DNA of 64,000 bases from an uncultured Collinsella sp. (lineage in GTDB: Bacteria; Actinomycetota; Coriobacteriia; Coriobacteriales; Coriobacteriaceae), in the NCBI GenBank assembly GCA_900762355.1, contig CAAFGE010000006.1, positions 18,477-82,476 of the forward strand. Direction: 5' to 3'. A program made the translations under genes and the position numbers. Positions 43,556 through 52,647 of the stretch are shown piece by piece. The notes beneath the pieces were generated by a model, which searched no databases, was not told the DNA's origin, and saw only the letters and a list, made by a program, of their open reading frames with translations. The stretch's first letter is position 1, and the number at the start of each line of letters is the position of its first letter.

Positions 43556-45052
43556 CTAGTCCTGGGCTTTGATACTCGGCAGGAGAATCTGGGCGAGGTA
43601 GTCGGTCTCGAGTTTGGCGGCGGCGTCGGCCTTGCCGTCTTTGCCGACCAGCACGTTCTTGATCTGGCTATAGGTATAGCGGTTGCCGGTCGTAAGCTCG
43701 ACAAGCTCAATGGCCGCGTCCATGGGGTAGGTCGACACTGGATCCTGGGTGCGCCCGTTGATAGTCTGGGGCACCACGTACGGATAGACGGGGCCGCTGG
43801 CATAGACGGTATAACCGTTGCCCAGATTGGCCGCACCCAAAACCGTATCGCCCTCATCGGGCGTAAAGCTCTCGCCCTCGCGCACCGCGACGAGCGTCAC
43901 GATCGGCGTATCGCTGTCGCCGTCCAGATAAATGCACAGCGTGTTGCCGTTTTGCCAGGTTGCGACCTTGCCATACCACTCAACCGGAATATCGAGCTGA
44001 TACAGGTCCGTTGCCTTATGCCGAGCATCGGCATCGCGCGCGGCCTGCGCTTCGCTCGCGCTCACGGCATTGACGGCGGCGTCGCGCCGCGCGGTTGCCG
44101 CCTGCTGAAGTATCTTGGCGGCCGCGGCGGAGCTCGCACCGCCTTCCTCGGCATACTTGGCGGCGGCATCGATCTGGTCGTCAGTCACCGTGTCGGCCGA
44201 AGGCACCTTGAGCTTAAAGGTGGCCTGGGCACTTAAATCCTGTCCATCGCTCTTAACGGCGACCTGCGTCTTGGTGGTCGGGACGGTATAGATGGTGCCG
44301 TCGGCCGCGATGGGGGAGGCGGCGATGGAGAGCGTGTAATCGCCGGGCAGCAGTTTGATGCCGCGGCCGCGCTCGTCAACGTAGAGCGTTTCGCTCACGG
44401 AAGAACCGTCGGAATCTTGTCCGCTCACCTGCACGGGAATCTTGGAGCCAGTTGAGCAGTCGAGGCCCGCGGCATGCACGCCAATCTGCACCGACATCAT
44501 GGTATGGGCGTTTGCGGCAAGCACGGCAGCCTGCTCTTGTTGATATCCGTTCCAGGCAGCATAGCCTGCGCCGCCGGCAACAAGCGCGACGGCTACGACG
44601 CCGGCAACCATCAGATTGCGGCGCTTGGGCGACATTTTGCGATGGCGAACCTCGGCCTCGCGTGCCGAGGGAACGGACGGCAGGGGAATATCGCCCATGG
44701 CGATGGTCTCGTCCACGGCAGGCGCAGAGCCTAAGCCAGGAAGCTCGCGGGTCAGCGAATCCTCGGCCGGCAAGCTGTCGAGCAAGATGGTTTCCTCGCC
44801 CGTGTCGGATTCGGGCTGGTTGTCGGCCTCGCTTTCGGTGTCTTCGTGACCTGCCTCATCTTCGGCAGGCTCAACGTCGCCTGCATCCTGATCATCGGGC
44901 TGTGCCTCGATTTCCGGTTCATCCTGCACATCAACGCTCGAATCGTCAAACGCAACATCGTCAAGCGAAATCCGGTCTAGGCTCTCCAGGGCCTCGGCAC
45001 ACGCTTCTGCATCTTGGGCCGCATCCTCTTGGCCCATCGTCTCATCTTTCAT
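43556..45052 (-). CDS. Membrane-anchored acidic protein with extracytoplasmic domain
   Basis: A 498-residue protein. Its N-terminal 130 residues are very acidic and probably cytoplasmic. One membrane helix follows (about 146-165, NLMVAGVVAVALVAGGAGYA), then an outside beta-rich domain (LLPGDYTLSIAASPIAADGT, near residue 230), a helical DQIDAAAKYAEEGG segment, and a C-terminal domain (DGDSDTPIVTLVAVREGESF). The start at 45052 follows GGGGGAT; a longer frame adds 97 residues of unlikely sequence. The domain layout resembles the cargo protein at 55817-57064 in the mobile element. Function unknown. Confidence 0.8.
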   Translation of the reverse strand: MKDETMGQEDAAQDAEACAEALESLDRISLDDVAFDDSSVDVQDEPEIEAQPDDQDAGDVEPAEDEAGHEDTESEADNQPESDTGEETILLDSLPAEDSLTRELPGLGSAPAVDETIAMGDIPLPSVPSAREAEVRHRKMSPKRRNLMVAGVVAVALVAGGAGYAAWNGYQQEQAAVLAANAHTMMSVQIGVHAAGLDCSTGSKIPVQVSGQDSDGSSVSETLYVDERGRGIKLLPGDYTLSIAASPIAADGTIYTVPTTKTQVAVKSDGQDLSAQATFKLKVPSADTVTDDQIDAAAKYAEEGGASSAAAAKILQQAATARRDAAVNAVSASEAQAARDADARHKATDLYQLDIPVEWYGKVATWQNGNTLCIYLDGDSDTPIVTLVAVREGESFTPDEGDTVLGAANLGNGYTVYASGPVYPYVVPQTINGRTQDPVSTYPMDAAIELVELTTGNRYTYSQIKNVLVGKDGKADAAAKLETDYLAQILLPSIKAQD

Positions 45053-45181
45053 ATATCCCCCAAGCTCAATATCGGGACAACACTGTACCCAAAAACGGGA
45101 CCCCATAGAGCCGCCGCATGATTTGAAATCCGATTTTATATATGCGTATGTTTTTGAATAGATGAATAGAGACGCAACGAC

Positions 45182-45223
45182 AAAAGCCCCCGAAAAGCGA
45201 GCGAAACGCTTTCCGGGGGCTCT
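45182..45223 (-). terminator. Terminator after the polytopic membrane protein gene
   Basis: AGCCCCCGGAAAGCG / CGCTTTTCGGGGGCT with one mismatch is followed on the minus strand by TTTTG, about 65 bases after the stop at 45289. Confidence 0.85.
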
Positions 45224-45288
45224 GCGAGACATTGGATGAAAATCCTGACGGGCGGGCCTATGCCCAACTGCCAACAGCGACCAACACG

Positions 45289-46296
45289 TTACTCGGCGTG
45301 CGCGTAATCCACCTTGGCGCGGCGAGCGGTAGCCTTCTCCCAATCGCTGGTGCCCTCAAAGACATCCTGCTTGTAGGGATTGCGGCCGAGCTTCTTGGCG
45401 CGGTAGGCGATGTAGATGATCGCGGCGACGTTGGCGACCAGAGCGGCGATCGAGACCGCGGTAGCGGCGCCGGGGTCGAGCGTGGAGTGGGTCACAAAGA
45501 TGGACTCCTCCTGGAAGTACGGGAACACCTGGGCAAACATGCACCAAATGGCCAGCGTAAAGGCGCGGTTCTGGATCCAGCCGCCCTTGTTCCAGATAAA
45601 GGCGGCGACGGTGGGCGCCAGAAGCAGCGCAAAGCCGCAGAACCAGGAGTGGGTGGGCAGGCAGTTGTAGGTGTAGCAGAAGTTCCAGATATCGTAGGCG
45701 ATGATGTAGACCCAGGTCATATCGGGCCACAGCATGTCGGTCTGATCCTCGGAGGCGTAGACGCTCCACCAACCGGTCATGCAGAAGATGTTGATAATAC
45801 CGGCGATGCCGTTGAACACGTTGTTCCAGCCGGCCAGCTGCGTAGCACCTTCGGAGGTGACCCAGGTGGACTCGCCCAGGACAAAGAAGTGATAGGCGCT
45901 CTCAAAGTCGGACACGACGGCGATCATGATGTTGATGGCGACGATCACAAACGGCCATGCGCGGAACCAATGCGCCTTGCCAATCTTGCCCCACTGGTAC
46001 TTAATGGCAATGAAGCCCCAGCAACCGGCCAGCGCCGCGTATACCTTGGCGTAGTGGAACCAGCTGTTCTGGTACACATGGGTGGGGTTGGTGAGCGCCC
46101 ACTCGGCACCCTGCGAGACGCCGATGGCGATGGCGACGCAGTAGATGGTCATGGCCAGCGGAGCCACGCCAAAGATGATTGCCGCGCCCAGCTTGGTGCG
46201 GCGGCCGACCTCGTTGAGCACGATCAGGCCAATAAAGACCATGGCCCAGCCGGCCCAGTGGATAAGGGTATCGCTGCCCCAAACATCGAACAGCAT
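45289..46296 (-). CDS. Polytopic membrane protein, probably DUF5692 family
   Basis: A 335-residue protein with about eight to ten membrane helices and many Trp residues (LIHWAGWAMVFIGLIVLNEV; WFRAWPFVIVAINIMIAVVS; FCGFALLLAPTVAAFIW). The C-terminus is cytoplasmic and charged. I connect it with the DUF5692 family from memory with moderate confidence; no transport or catalytic motif is seen. It lies 63 bases downstream of a TetR gene on the same strand and so is probably co-transcribed with it and regulated by it. Confidence 0.75.
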   Translation of the reverse strand: MLFDVWGSDTLIHWAGWAMVFIGLIVLNEVGRRTKLGAAIIFGVAPLAMTIYCVAIAIGVSQGAEWALTNPTHVYQNSWFHYAKVYAALAGCWGFIAIKYQWGKIGKAHWFRAWPFVIVAINIMIAVVSDFESAYHFFVLGESTWVTSEGATQLAGWNNVFNGIAGIINIFCMTGWWSVYASEDQTDMLWPDMTWVYIIAYDIWNFCYTYNCLPTHSWFCGFALLLAPTVAAFIWNKGGWIQNRAFTLAIWCMFAQVFPYFQEESIFVTHSTLDPGAATAVSIAALVANVAAIIYIAYRAKKLGRNPYKQDVFEGTSDWEKATARRAKVDYAHAE

Positions 46297-46359
46297 GCTG
46301 CTCTCCTTTCACACGCCCGCGGCCCCTCTTCTGATCGCGGGCAGTTTGGCCAAATGTCG

Positions 46360-47022
46360 TCAGTTCTGGGGCTTGCGCTCCGGATACTTGGCGGTATAGC
46401 CCTCGATGTGGAGTGTCGAGGCGATGATTTCCTTGACCGTCTCGTCGGGCACATCGGGGTGCGTGCGGATATACATCAACAACCCCATGATGAGGGTGTA
46501 GAACGTCTCGTAGACATGGTCGATGCGTAGCTCATGATGGGCGGCAAAATCCACCACGGTGGTGTCGCAGATATACTGCGCCACACGCTGGACCACGTTG
46601 TGCAAAAAGCCGCCGTAGAGCGCGCCGCTGCTTGAGGTGAGCGTACTCGGCAGCTCGTGGCCGCTGACGACCAGGCGCTTAAAGAGCGGGGCGACGGTGT
46701 CGAGTGCGCCCTCGATATCACCGACGGTGCGGTTGGCATTCCACTGCTCGAGCTCGGAGATAAAACCGTCGATCGCCTCGTCCATGACGGCGGTGACAGC
46801 GGCGTCCATGTCGGCAAAGTAGTGGTAGAACAGTGAGCGCGTGCAGCCGGCTCGCTTGGTCACGGCCGAGACGGATAGATGCGACACGCCCAGCTCGGAG
46901 CTTACGGTGCGCACGGCATCGAGGATCTCGCGACGGCGTTCGTCTCCCGTCAGGCGCTTTGCCGCGCTATCGGACGCAAGAGTGGCGTCGGCCACAGGGA
47001 TATCTGCGTACGTGTCGCCCAT
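46360..47022 (-). CDS. TetR-family transcriptional regulator
   Basis: A 220-residue regulator with an N-terminal TetR helix-turn-helix (RREILDAVRTVSSELGVSHL, then SVSAVTKRAGCTRSLFYHYF, about 30-70). A helical ligand domain follows, similar in style to TetR_C regulators of membrane proteins. It is divergent from the 925-residue oxidoreductase gene. Two TTGAC-N5-GTCAA palindromes between them are the likely operators and would control both directions. The ligand is unknown. Confidence 0.92.
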   Translation of the reverse strand: MGDTYADIPVADATLASDSAAKRLTGDERRREILDAVRTVSSELGVSHLSVSAVTKRAGCTRSLFYHYFADMDAAVTAVMDEAIDGFISELEQWNANRTVGDIEGALDTVAPLFKRLVVSGHELPSTLTSSSGALYGGFLHNVVQRVAQYICDTTVVDFAAHHELRIDHVYETFYTLIMGLLMYIRTHPDVPDETVKEIIASTLHIEGYTAKYPERKPQN

Positions 47023-47080
47023 GTTTTGCCGCCTTTCATCCTCTTTTGCCTGACCGTTCGCCTAACAGTCTTGAATATTG

Positions 47081-47118
47081 TTGACGGTTCGTCAATACTA
47101 TTTTTGACACAATGTCAA
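47081..47118. promoter_or_regulatory. Twin TTGAC-N5-GTCAA operators
   Basis: Two exact 15-bp palindromes, TTGACGGTTCGTCAA (47081-47095) and TTGACACAATGTCAA (47104-47118), are centred 23 bases apart, close to two helical turns. They sit in the divergent gap next to the TetR gene. Confidence 0.75.
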
Positions 47119-47211
47119 CAATGGCGGGTGAACGGCATGGGGGCATGCCCGGCCTGCAAAAAAAGAGGGGCGCTGCGGTCTCGTCGGGCTGCGGCAAGAG
47201 AAGGGACAACC

Positions 47212-49989
47212 ATGATTCTCAATGGACCGGGGATTAGTTACACCGAGCCCGATATCGGCGCGGAGTTTGTGCCGCCGCTGCCGGAGCATCCGCGCGAGGC
47301 CATCGTCAAACTGTGCGAGCACTGCACCAACCGCCTGCTGCATCGCGACGAGCTGCTGGGCTACGAGTACTGGTCGTTTGCCGAGGCCGCAACCGACGAG
47401 CAGGCCGAAGTGCTCTGCAAGATGAAGATGCGCCGTCCCTATACGCTGCCCGAGATGGTCAAGCTCACCGGCATGCCCGGGGCAGATATCGAGAAGATGC
47501 TCGACGACATGAGCTACACGGGTCTGCTCGAGTACAACTGGGAAAACCCCGAGCGCGCCAAGCAGTGGGTGCTGCCCATGCTGGTACCGGGTTCCGCCGA
47601 GTTCCTCAACATGCGCGTGAGCCAGCTCGAGGAGCATCCGGTCTATGCCAAGTTCTTTGAGCAGGCGTCCAAGGGGCCGCTGTCCAAGGCTACGCCGATG
47701 GTGCCGCCCGGAGGCGCCGGTATCGGCATGCACGTCATTCCGGTCGAGAAGGCCATCGACGCCGCAAGCACCTCGGTGCCTATTGAGCATATCGAGCATT
47801 GGCTCGACAAATACGAGGGTAAGTATGCCGCCAGCACCTGCAGCTGCCGCGCGAGCCGTCGCGTGATGGGCGAGGGCTGCGCCGATGACCCGGCCGACTG
47901 GTGCATCGCCGTGGGCGATATGGCCGACTACGTGGTCGAGACCGACCGCGGCCACTACGTGACCCGCGACGAGGTTTACGACATCTTGCGCCAGGCCGAG
48001 GACAACGGCTTTGTGCACCAGATCACCAACATTGACGGCGAGAACAAGATCTTCGCTATCTGCAACTGCAACGTCAACGTGTGCTACGCCCTGCGCACCT
48101 CGCAGCTGTTCAACACGCCCAACCTGTCGCGCTCGGCCTATGTCGCCAAGGTCGAGAAGGACAAGTGCGTGGCCTGCGGTCGCTGCGTTGAGGTGTGCCC
48201 GGCTGGTGCCGCCAAGCTCGGTCAGAAGCTCTGCAGCAAAAAGGCCGGCGGACAGGTGCCCGAGTATCCGCGCCAGGAGCTGCCCGATGCCACCAAGTGG
48301 GACCACACCAAGTGGTCGCCCAACTACCGCAACGACAACCGCATCGAGACGCATGAGTCCGGCACCGCTCCCTGCAAGACGGCCTGCCCCGCGCATGTCG
48401 CCGTTCAGGGCTATTTGAAGCTCGCGGCTCAGGGTCGCTATGACGAGGCGCTGGCGCTCATCAAGCGCGAGAACCCGCTGCCCGCTATCTGCGGCCGCGT
48501 GTGCAACCGCCGCTGCGAGGACGCCTGCACCCGTGGCCGCGTGGATGCCGCCGTGGCTATCGACGAGGTCAAGAAGTTTATCGCCCAGCGCGATCTGGAT
48601 GCCGCGACCCGCTATGTCCCACCTGTGGTGACCCCGACGCGTGCCGGCGGCTTCGACCAGAAGGTCGCCATCATCGGTGCCGGTCCGGCTGGCCTGTCCT
48701 GCGCTTTCTACCTGGCCGAGAAGGGCTACAAGCCCGTCGTGTTCGAGAAAAACGAGCGCCCGGGCGGCATGCTCACCTACGGCATTCCCAGCTTTAAGCT
48801 GCAGAAGGATGTTATCGAGGCCGAGGTCGAGGTTATTCGCCTGATGGGTGCCGAGTTCCGCTATGGCGTGGAAGTTGGTCGCGACGTGACGCTCGACGAG
48901 CTGCGCGCGCAGAGCTTTAAGGCCTTCTACGTTGCCATTGGCTGCCAGGGCGGCCGCCTTGCCGGCATTCCGGGCGAGGATGCCGAGGACGTGACCGTGG
49001 CCGTCGACTTCCTTCGCGAGGTTAACAGCGGCAAGATCGATACCCTGTCCGGCCGCACCATTGTGGTGGGCGGCGGCAACGTGGCCATCGACGTTGCCCG
49101 CAACGCCTGCCGTCTGGGCTCTGAGCACGTTGAGATGTTCTGCCTGGAGAGCGAGGCCCAGATGCCTGCCAGCGAGGAGGAGCGTCGCGAGGCCATCGAG
49201 GACGGTGCGCACATCAGCTGCGGTTGGGGCCCCAAGGAGGTCCATCTGGACGAGGCCGGCCGTGTGTGCGGCATTACCTTTAAGCGCTGCACGCGCGTCT
49301 ACGATGACGAGGGCCGTTTTGCGCCCGAGTACGACGAGAACGATCTGCGTCGTGTCGATGCCGACCGTGTCGTCATGTCGATTGGCCAGTCCATTGTGTG
49401 GGGCGACCTGCTGGCTGGCTCCAAGGTGGAGCTTGGCCGCGGTCAGGGTGCCCTTGCCGATCCTCAGACCTACCAGACCGCCGAGCCAGACATCTTTGTG
49501 GGCGGCGACGTCTACACCGGTCCGAGTTTTGCCATCGATGCCATCGCCGCCGGCCACGAGGCCGCCGTGTCCATCCATCGCTTTGTGCAGCCGGGGTCCA
49601 CGCTCACCATCGGCCGCAACCAGCGCCGCTACACCGCGCTCGACCGCGACGATGTCGTGATCGAGAGCTACGACAACGCGAGCCGCGAGGTTGCCCACGT
49701 GGACCGCGAGCGCGAGAAGGCCGCGCCGTTTAGCGAGTACGTCGAGACCTTTACCGAGGAGCAGGTGCGCGCCGAGACCGCCCGCTGCCTGGGCTGCGGC
49801 GCCTCGATCGTCGACCCCAACAAGTGCATTGGCTGCGGCCTGTGCACCACCAAGTGCGCGTTTGACGCCATCCATCTGGATCGCGATCGCCCCGAGTGCT
49901 CCACGATGGTCAAATACGAGCAAAAGCTCCCGAGCCTGGGTAAGTACGCGCTCAAGCGTGCGATTAAAATCAAATTCGGTCGCAAGTAA
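47212..49989 (+). CDS. Iron-sulfur flavoprotein oxidoreductase (GltD-like core with extra ferredoxin domains)
   Basis: A 925-residue cytoplasmic protein. Residues 1-300 are a unique N-terminal region with a Cys cluster (STCSCRASRRVMGEGC) and CNCNVNVC. CVACGRCVEVCP, a 4Fe-4S site, is near 320. A GltD-type region (CKTACPAHV, CGRVCNRRCEDAC) covers about 385-450, FAD binding (IIGAGPAGLSCAFYLAEKGY) is near 487, and NAD(P) binding (VVGGGNVAIDVARNA) is near 619. C-terminal sites CLGCGAS and CIGCGLCTTKC are near 860. It should move electrons from NAD(P)H through FAD and clusters to an unknown acceptor. The start is ATG 47212; longer frames overlap the TetR gene. hypA follows 35 bases later. Confidence 0.9.
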   Translation: MILNGPGISYTEPDIGAEFVPPLPEHPREAIVKLCEHCTNRLLHRDELLGYEYWSFAEAATDEQAEVLCKMKMRRPYTLPEMVKLTGMPGADIEKMLDDMSYTGLLEYNWENPERAKQWVLPMLVPGSAEFLNMRVSQLEEHPVYAKFFEQASKGPLSKATPMVPPGGAGIGMHVIPVEKAIDAASTSVPIEHIEHWLDKYEGKYAASTCSCRASRRVMGEGCADDPADWCIAVGDMADYVVETDRGHYVTRDEVYDILRQAEDNGFVHQITNIDGENKIFAICNCNVNVCYALRTSQLFNTPNLSRSAYVAKVEKDKCVACGRCVEVCPAGAAKLGQKLCSKKAGGQVPEYPRQELPDATKWDHTKWSPNYRNDNRIETHESGTAPCKTACPAHVAVQGYLKLAAQGRYDEALALIKRENPLPAICGRVCNRRCEDACTRGRVDAAVAIDEVKKFIAQRDLDAATRYVPPVVTPTRAGGFDQKVAIIGAGPAGLSCAFYLAEKGYKPVVFEKNERPGGMLTYGIPSFKLQKDVIEAEVEVIRLMGAEFRYGVEVGRDVTLDELRAQSFKAFYVAIGCQGGRLAGIPGEDAEDVTVAVDFLREVNSGKIDTLSGRTIVVGGGNVAIDVARNACRLGSEHVEMFCLESEAQMPASEEERREAIEDGAHISCGWGPKEVHLDEAGRVCGITFKRCTRVYDDEGRFAPEYDENDLRRVDADRVVMSIGQSIVWGDLLAGSKVELGRGQGALADPQTYQTAEPDIFVGGDVYTGPSFAIDAIAAGHEAAVSIHRFVQPGSTLTIGRNQRRYTALDRDDVVIESYDNASREVAHVDREREKAAPFSEYVETFTEEQVRAETARCLGCGASIVDPNKCIGCGLCTTKCAFDAIHLDRDRPECSTMVKYEQKLPSLGKYALKRAIKIKFGRK

Positions 49990-50024
49990 GTAGTCATAAC
50001 GGGAACGGCGGAAGGAATATAAAA

Positions 50025-50453
50025 GTGCACGAGCTCGGAATCGTGTATCACATCATTCGCGATGTTGAGAACGTGGCGCGCGCCAATGGCGTGCGTCGCG
50101 TTTCGAGCGTGACGTTGCTGTTGGGCGAGGTCTCGGGCGTCGTTCCCGACTTGCTGCTCGACGCTTGGCGCTGGGCGGCAGATAAAAAGTCCATCACCGA
50201 GGGTGCGGAGCTTATTGTGGAGCCTGTCAAGGCCGTGACGCATTGCGAGGCGTGCGGCCGCGACTACGCGACGGTCGAGCACGGCAAGACCTGCCCTTAT
50301 TGCGGCAGCGGCGAGACATACCTGCTGCAGGGCCAGGAGGTCATGATCAAGCAGATCGAGACCCCCGACGAGGACCCGGCAGACGCTGCCCCCGACGGCC
50401 TCTCCGACACCCCCGATGCCGTCGACGCCGCCAACCCTCTCCACATCGTCTAG
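50025..50453 (+). CDS. hypA: Hydrogenase nickel-insertion protein HypA
   Basis: A 142-residue nickel metallochaperone. It starts at a GTG (read as MHELGIV), giving the N-terminal MHE nickel site. The zinc motif is CEACGRDY...CPYCGS (about 74-95). The C-terminus has an extra roughly 30-residue acidic tail (DEDPADAAPDGLSDTPDAVD) beyond the usual 113-residue length. It is 35 bases behind the iron-sulfur flavoprotein gene, 29 kb from the other hyp genes, and no hypB is in the window. Confidence 0.94.
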   Translation: MHELGIVYHIIRDVENVARANGVRRVSSVTLLLGEVSGVVPDLLLDAWRWAADKKSITEGAELIVEPVKAVTHCEACGRDYATVEHGKTCPYCGSGETYLLQGQEVMIKQIETPDEDPADAAPDGLSDTPDAVDAANPLHIV

Positions 50454-50804
50454 CCCCTAGTCGTTTAAGAACGTCCCCAATGACTACTTGCGCTAGAACA
50501 TAAGCCACGAAAAAAGTCAAGTCATATCTGTTTAAACAAAATAGCGGCAGTACAAGCGCATTCGCACTTGCTTAAAATCGGTATCAATGAACAGCATGCT
50601 TGTATCTGTAAAATACATGACTTGATGAGCGACGCTTTAGTGGAAAATGAGTCGAAAAATAGCAACGTAATCAACTTGTAACAAACTTAGACGTTTAAAC
50701 AAATAATCCAACCATTTGCGAATTTAGCTATAATTCCACAATCCAAACAGGTATACTCCTTTCATGTCGTGTAGGAAATACGTAGACAAAAAGGAGGTTA
50801 TGTG
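50454..50804 (+). promoter_or_regulatory. AT-rich upstream region of the man PTS operon
   Basis: This 350-base gap holds an inverse copy of a family G module (50460-50495), two GTTTAAACAAA sites containing the GTTTAAAC palindrome (50530 and 50693), and an inverted pair TCAAGTCAT (50517-50525) / ATGACTTGA (50617-50625). TATAAT (50729-50734) is a possible -10; no good -35 is seen. The GTTTAAAC pair could be an operator for the PTS operon. Confidence 0.45.
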
Positions 50805-51794
50805 ATGGTAAGTATTGTTCTTGCTAGCCACGGGGACTTGGCAGCTGGAATCAAGCAGACGGGCTCGATGGTCTTTGGCGATCAGCCGTCTGTTGCCGTG
50901 GTCTCGCTCGAGCCGAGCATGGGCCCCGACGATTTCCGTGCCAAGGTCGAGGAAGCAGTCGCTTCCTTCGATGACCAGGAGCAGGTGCTCTTCCTCGTTG
51001 ATCTGTGGGGCGGCACGCCGTTCAACCAGATCAGCGGGCTCATCGAGGGCCACGATTCCTGGGCTATCGTCACCGGTGTCAACCTGCCTATGCTCATCGA
51101 GGCATATTCGCAGCGCTTTGACGCAAAGAACACTGCACATGCGATCGCAAAACATCTCGTGACTGAGGCTAAGGCTGGCGTGCGCGTCAAGCCCGAGTCT
51201 CTGGAGCCCGAGGAGAAGAAGCCGGCTGCGGCCGCCGCTGCTCCTGCAGGCGCCATCCCTCCGGGAACGGTCATCGGCGACGGGCACATCAAGATTGCCC
51301 ACGTCCGTATCGACACCCGTCTGCTGCATGGTCAGGTGGCCACCACGTGGACCAAGCAGATCAACCCCAACCGCATCATCGTGGTTTCCGACGGCGTTGC
51401 TCACGACGAGCTCCGCAAGACCATGATCGAGCAGGCTGCCCCTCCGGGAGTCCATGCCAACGTCGTTCCCATCAAGAAGATGGCCGAGGTCGTCAAGGAC
51501 ACGCGCTTTGGTGACACCAAGGCCATGCTGCTCTTCGAGAACCCGCAGGATCTGCTCAAGGCCATCGAGGCCGGCGTCGACATCAAGGAAGTCAACATCG
51601 GTTCCATGGCTCACTCCAAGGGCAAGGTCGTCGTCACCAACGCCGTCGCTATGGGCGATGACGACGTTAAGACTCTCGAGGCTCTCAAGGCCAAGGGCGT
51701 CAAGTTCGAGGTCCGCAAGGTTCCTTCGGATTCCTCCGAGGATCTCGACGCCATGTTGAAGAAAGCTAAGGCCGAACTGGCCGCTCAAGCATAG
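50805..51794 (+). CDS. manX: Mannose-family PTS EIIAB fusion
   Basis: A 329-residue cytoplasmic protein with fused EIIA and EIIB. EIIA begins VSIVLASHGDLAAGIKQTG with the phosphorylated His near residue 9 and has LVDLWGGTPFN. An Ala/Pro linker (about 135-155) precedes EIIB, where IAHVRIDTRLLHGQVATTW carries the second phospho-His. It accepts phosphate from HPr and passes it to sugar entering through EIIC-EIID. The ATG at 50805 lies seven bases after AAGGAGG. An ATG five bases earlier is out of frame and meets a stop at once. First gene of manX-manY-manZ. Confidence 0.95.
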   Translation: MVSIVLASHGDLAAGIKQTGSMVFGDQPSVAVVSLEPSMGPDDFRAKVEEAVASFDDQEQVLFLVDLWGGTPFNQISGLIEGHDSWAIVTGVNLPMLIEAYSQRFDAKNTAHAIAKHLVTEAKAGVRVKPESLEPEEKKPAAAAAAPAGAIPPGTVIGDGHIKIAHVRIDTRLLHGQVATTWTKQINPNRIIVVSDGVAHDELRKTMIEQAAPPGVHANVVPIKKMAEVVKDTRFGDTKAMLLFENPQDLLKAIEAGVDIKEVNIGSMAHSKGKVVVTNAVAMGDDDVKTLEALKAKGVKFEVRKVPSDSSEDLDAMLKKAKAELAAQA

Positions 51795-51812
51795 TAAAGG
51801 AGGGTCCGATAC

Positions 51813-52631
51813 ATGTCTGCAATCACTATTCTGCTTGTTGCGATTGTCGCGTTGCTTGCCGGTATGGAAGGCATTCTGGATGAGTTCCAGTTCCATCAGC
51901 CGCTCGTGGCATGCACGCTTATCGGTCTCGTAACCGGTCACCTTCAGGAGGGCATCCTCCTGGGCGGTTCGCTCCAGATGATGGCCCTTGGCTGGGCTAA
52001 CGTTGGCGCCGCCGTCGCGCCTGATGCCGCTCTGGCTTCGGTCGCTTCTTCGATCATCATGGTGCTCGCCCTCAACGGCGGCGCCACCGATTCGGCCAAG
52101 GCCGTTACCGCCGCCATCGCCGTCGCCGTCCCGCTGTCGGTCGCTGGTCTGTTCCTGACCATGATCTGCCGTACCCTGGCTACCGCTATCGCTCACGCCA
52201 TGGACGGTTGCGCCGAGAAGGGCGACTTCTCCGGCATCGAGCGCTGGCAGTACGCTGCCATCCTCATGCAGGGCCTTCGTATCGCCATCCCGGCAGTACT
52301 TCTGTGCATCATCCCGGCCGAGGCTGTTACCAACGCGCTTAACGCTATGCCCGACTGGCTGTCCGGCGGCATGGCTGTCGGCGGCGGCATGGTCGCTTCC
52401 GTCGGTTACGCCATGGTCATCAACATGATGGCCACCAAGGAGACCTGGCCGTTCTTCATCCTCGGCTTTGTCCTTGCTGCCATCCCTCAGCTCACGCTGA
52501 TCGCCCTTGGCCTCATCGGCATCTCCCTTGCCCTCATCTACCTTGGCCTTAAGGATCTGGCCAAGCAGGGTGGCGGCATGGGCGGTGGCTCCGGCGACCC
52601 GCTCGGCGACATTCTGAACGATTACGAGTAG
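51813..52631 (+). CDS. manY: Mannose-family PTS EIIC
   Basis: A 272-residue membrane channel subunit of the mannose-type PTS with about seven or eight helices (LLVAIVALLAGMEGILDEFQ at the start, VTGHLQEGILLGGSLQMMAL as the EIIC signature). It follows manX by 18 bases with AGGAGGG before the ATG, and precedes manZ by 16 bases. The C-terminal tail is Gly-rich. The sugar (mannose, glucose or another hexose) cannot be told from sequence. Confidence 0.95.
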   Translation: MSAITILLVAIVALLAGMEGILDEFQFHQPLVACTLIGLVTGHLQEGILLGGSLQMMALGWANVGAAVAPDAALASVASSIIMVLALNGGATDSAKAVTAAIAVAVPLSVAGLFLTMICRTLATAIAHAMDGCAEKGDFSGIERWQYAAILMQGLRIAIPAVLLCIIPAEAVTNALNAMPDWLSGGMAVGGGMVASVGYAMVINMMATKETWPFFILGFVLAAIPQLTLIALGLIGISLALIYLGLKDLAKQGGGMGGGSGDPLGDILNDYE

Positions 52632-52647
52632 GAGGGGAGTGATACAT

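Noticed and set aside
45053..45343. 97-residue upstream extension of the acidic membrane protein
   Set aside because: The extension crosses a terminator and an AT-rich promoter-like stretch and reads as unlikely sequence; the ATG at 45052 has a GGGGGAT site.
46879..47211. N-terminal extension of the iron-sulfur flavoprotein to 46879
   Set aside because: It would overlap the divergent TetR gene and both operator palindromes. The ATG at 47212 has a ribosome site and gives the expected protein start.
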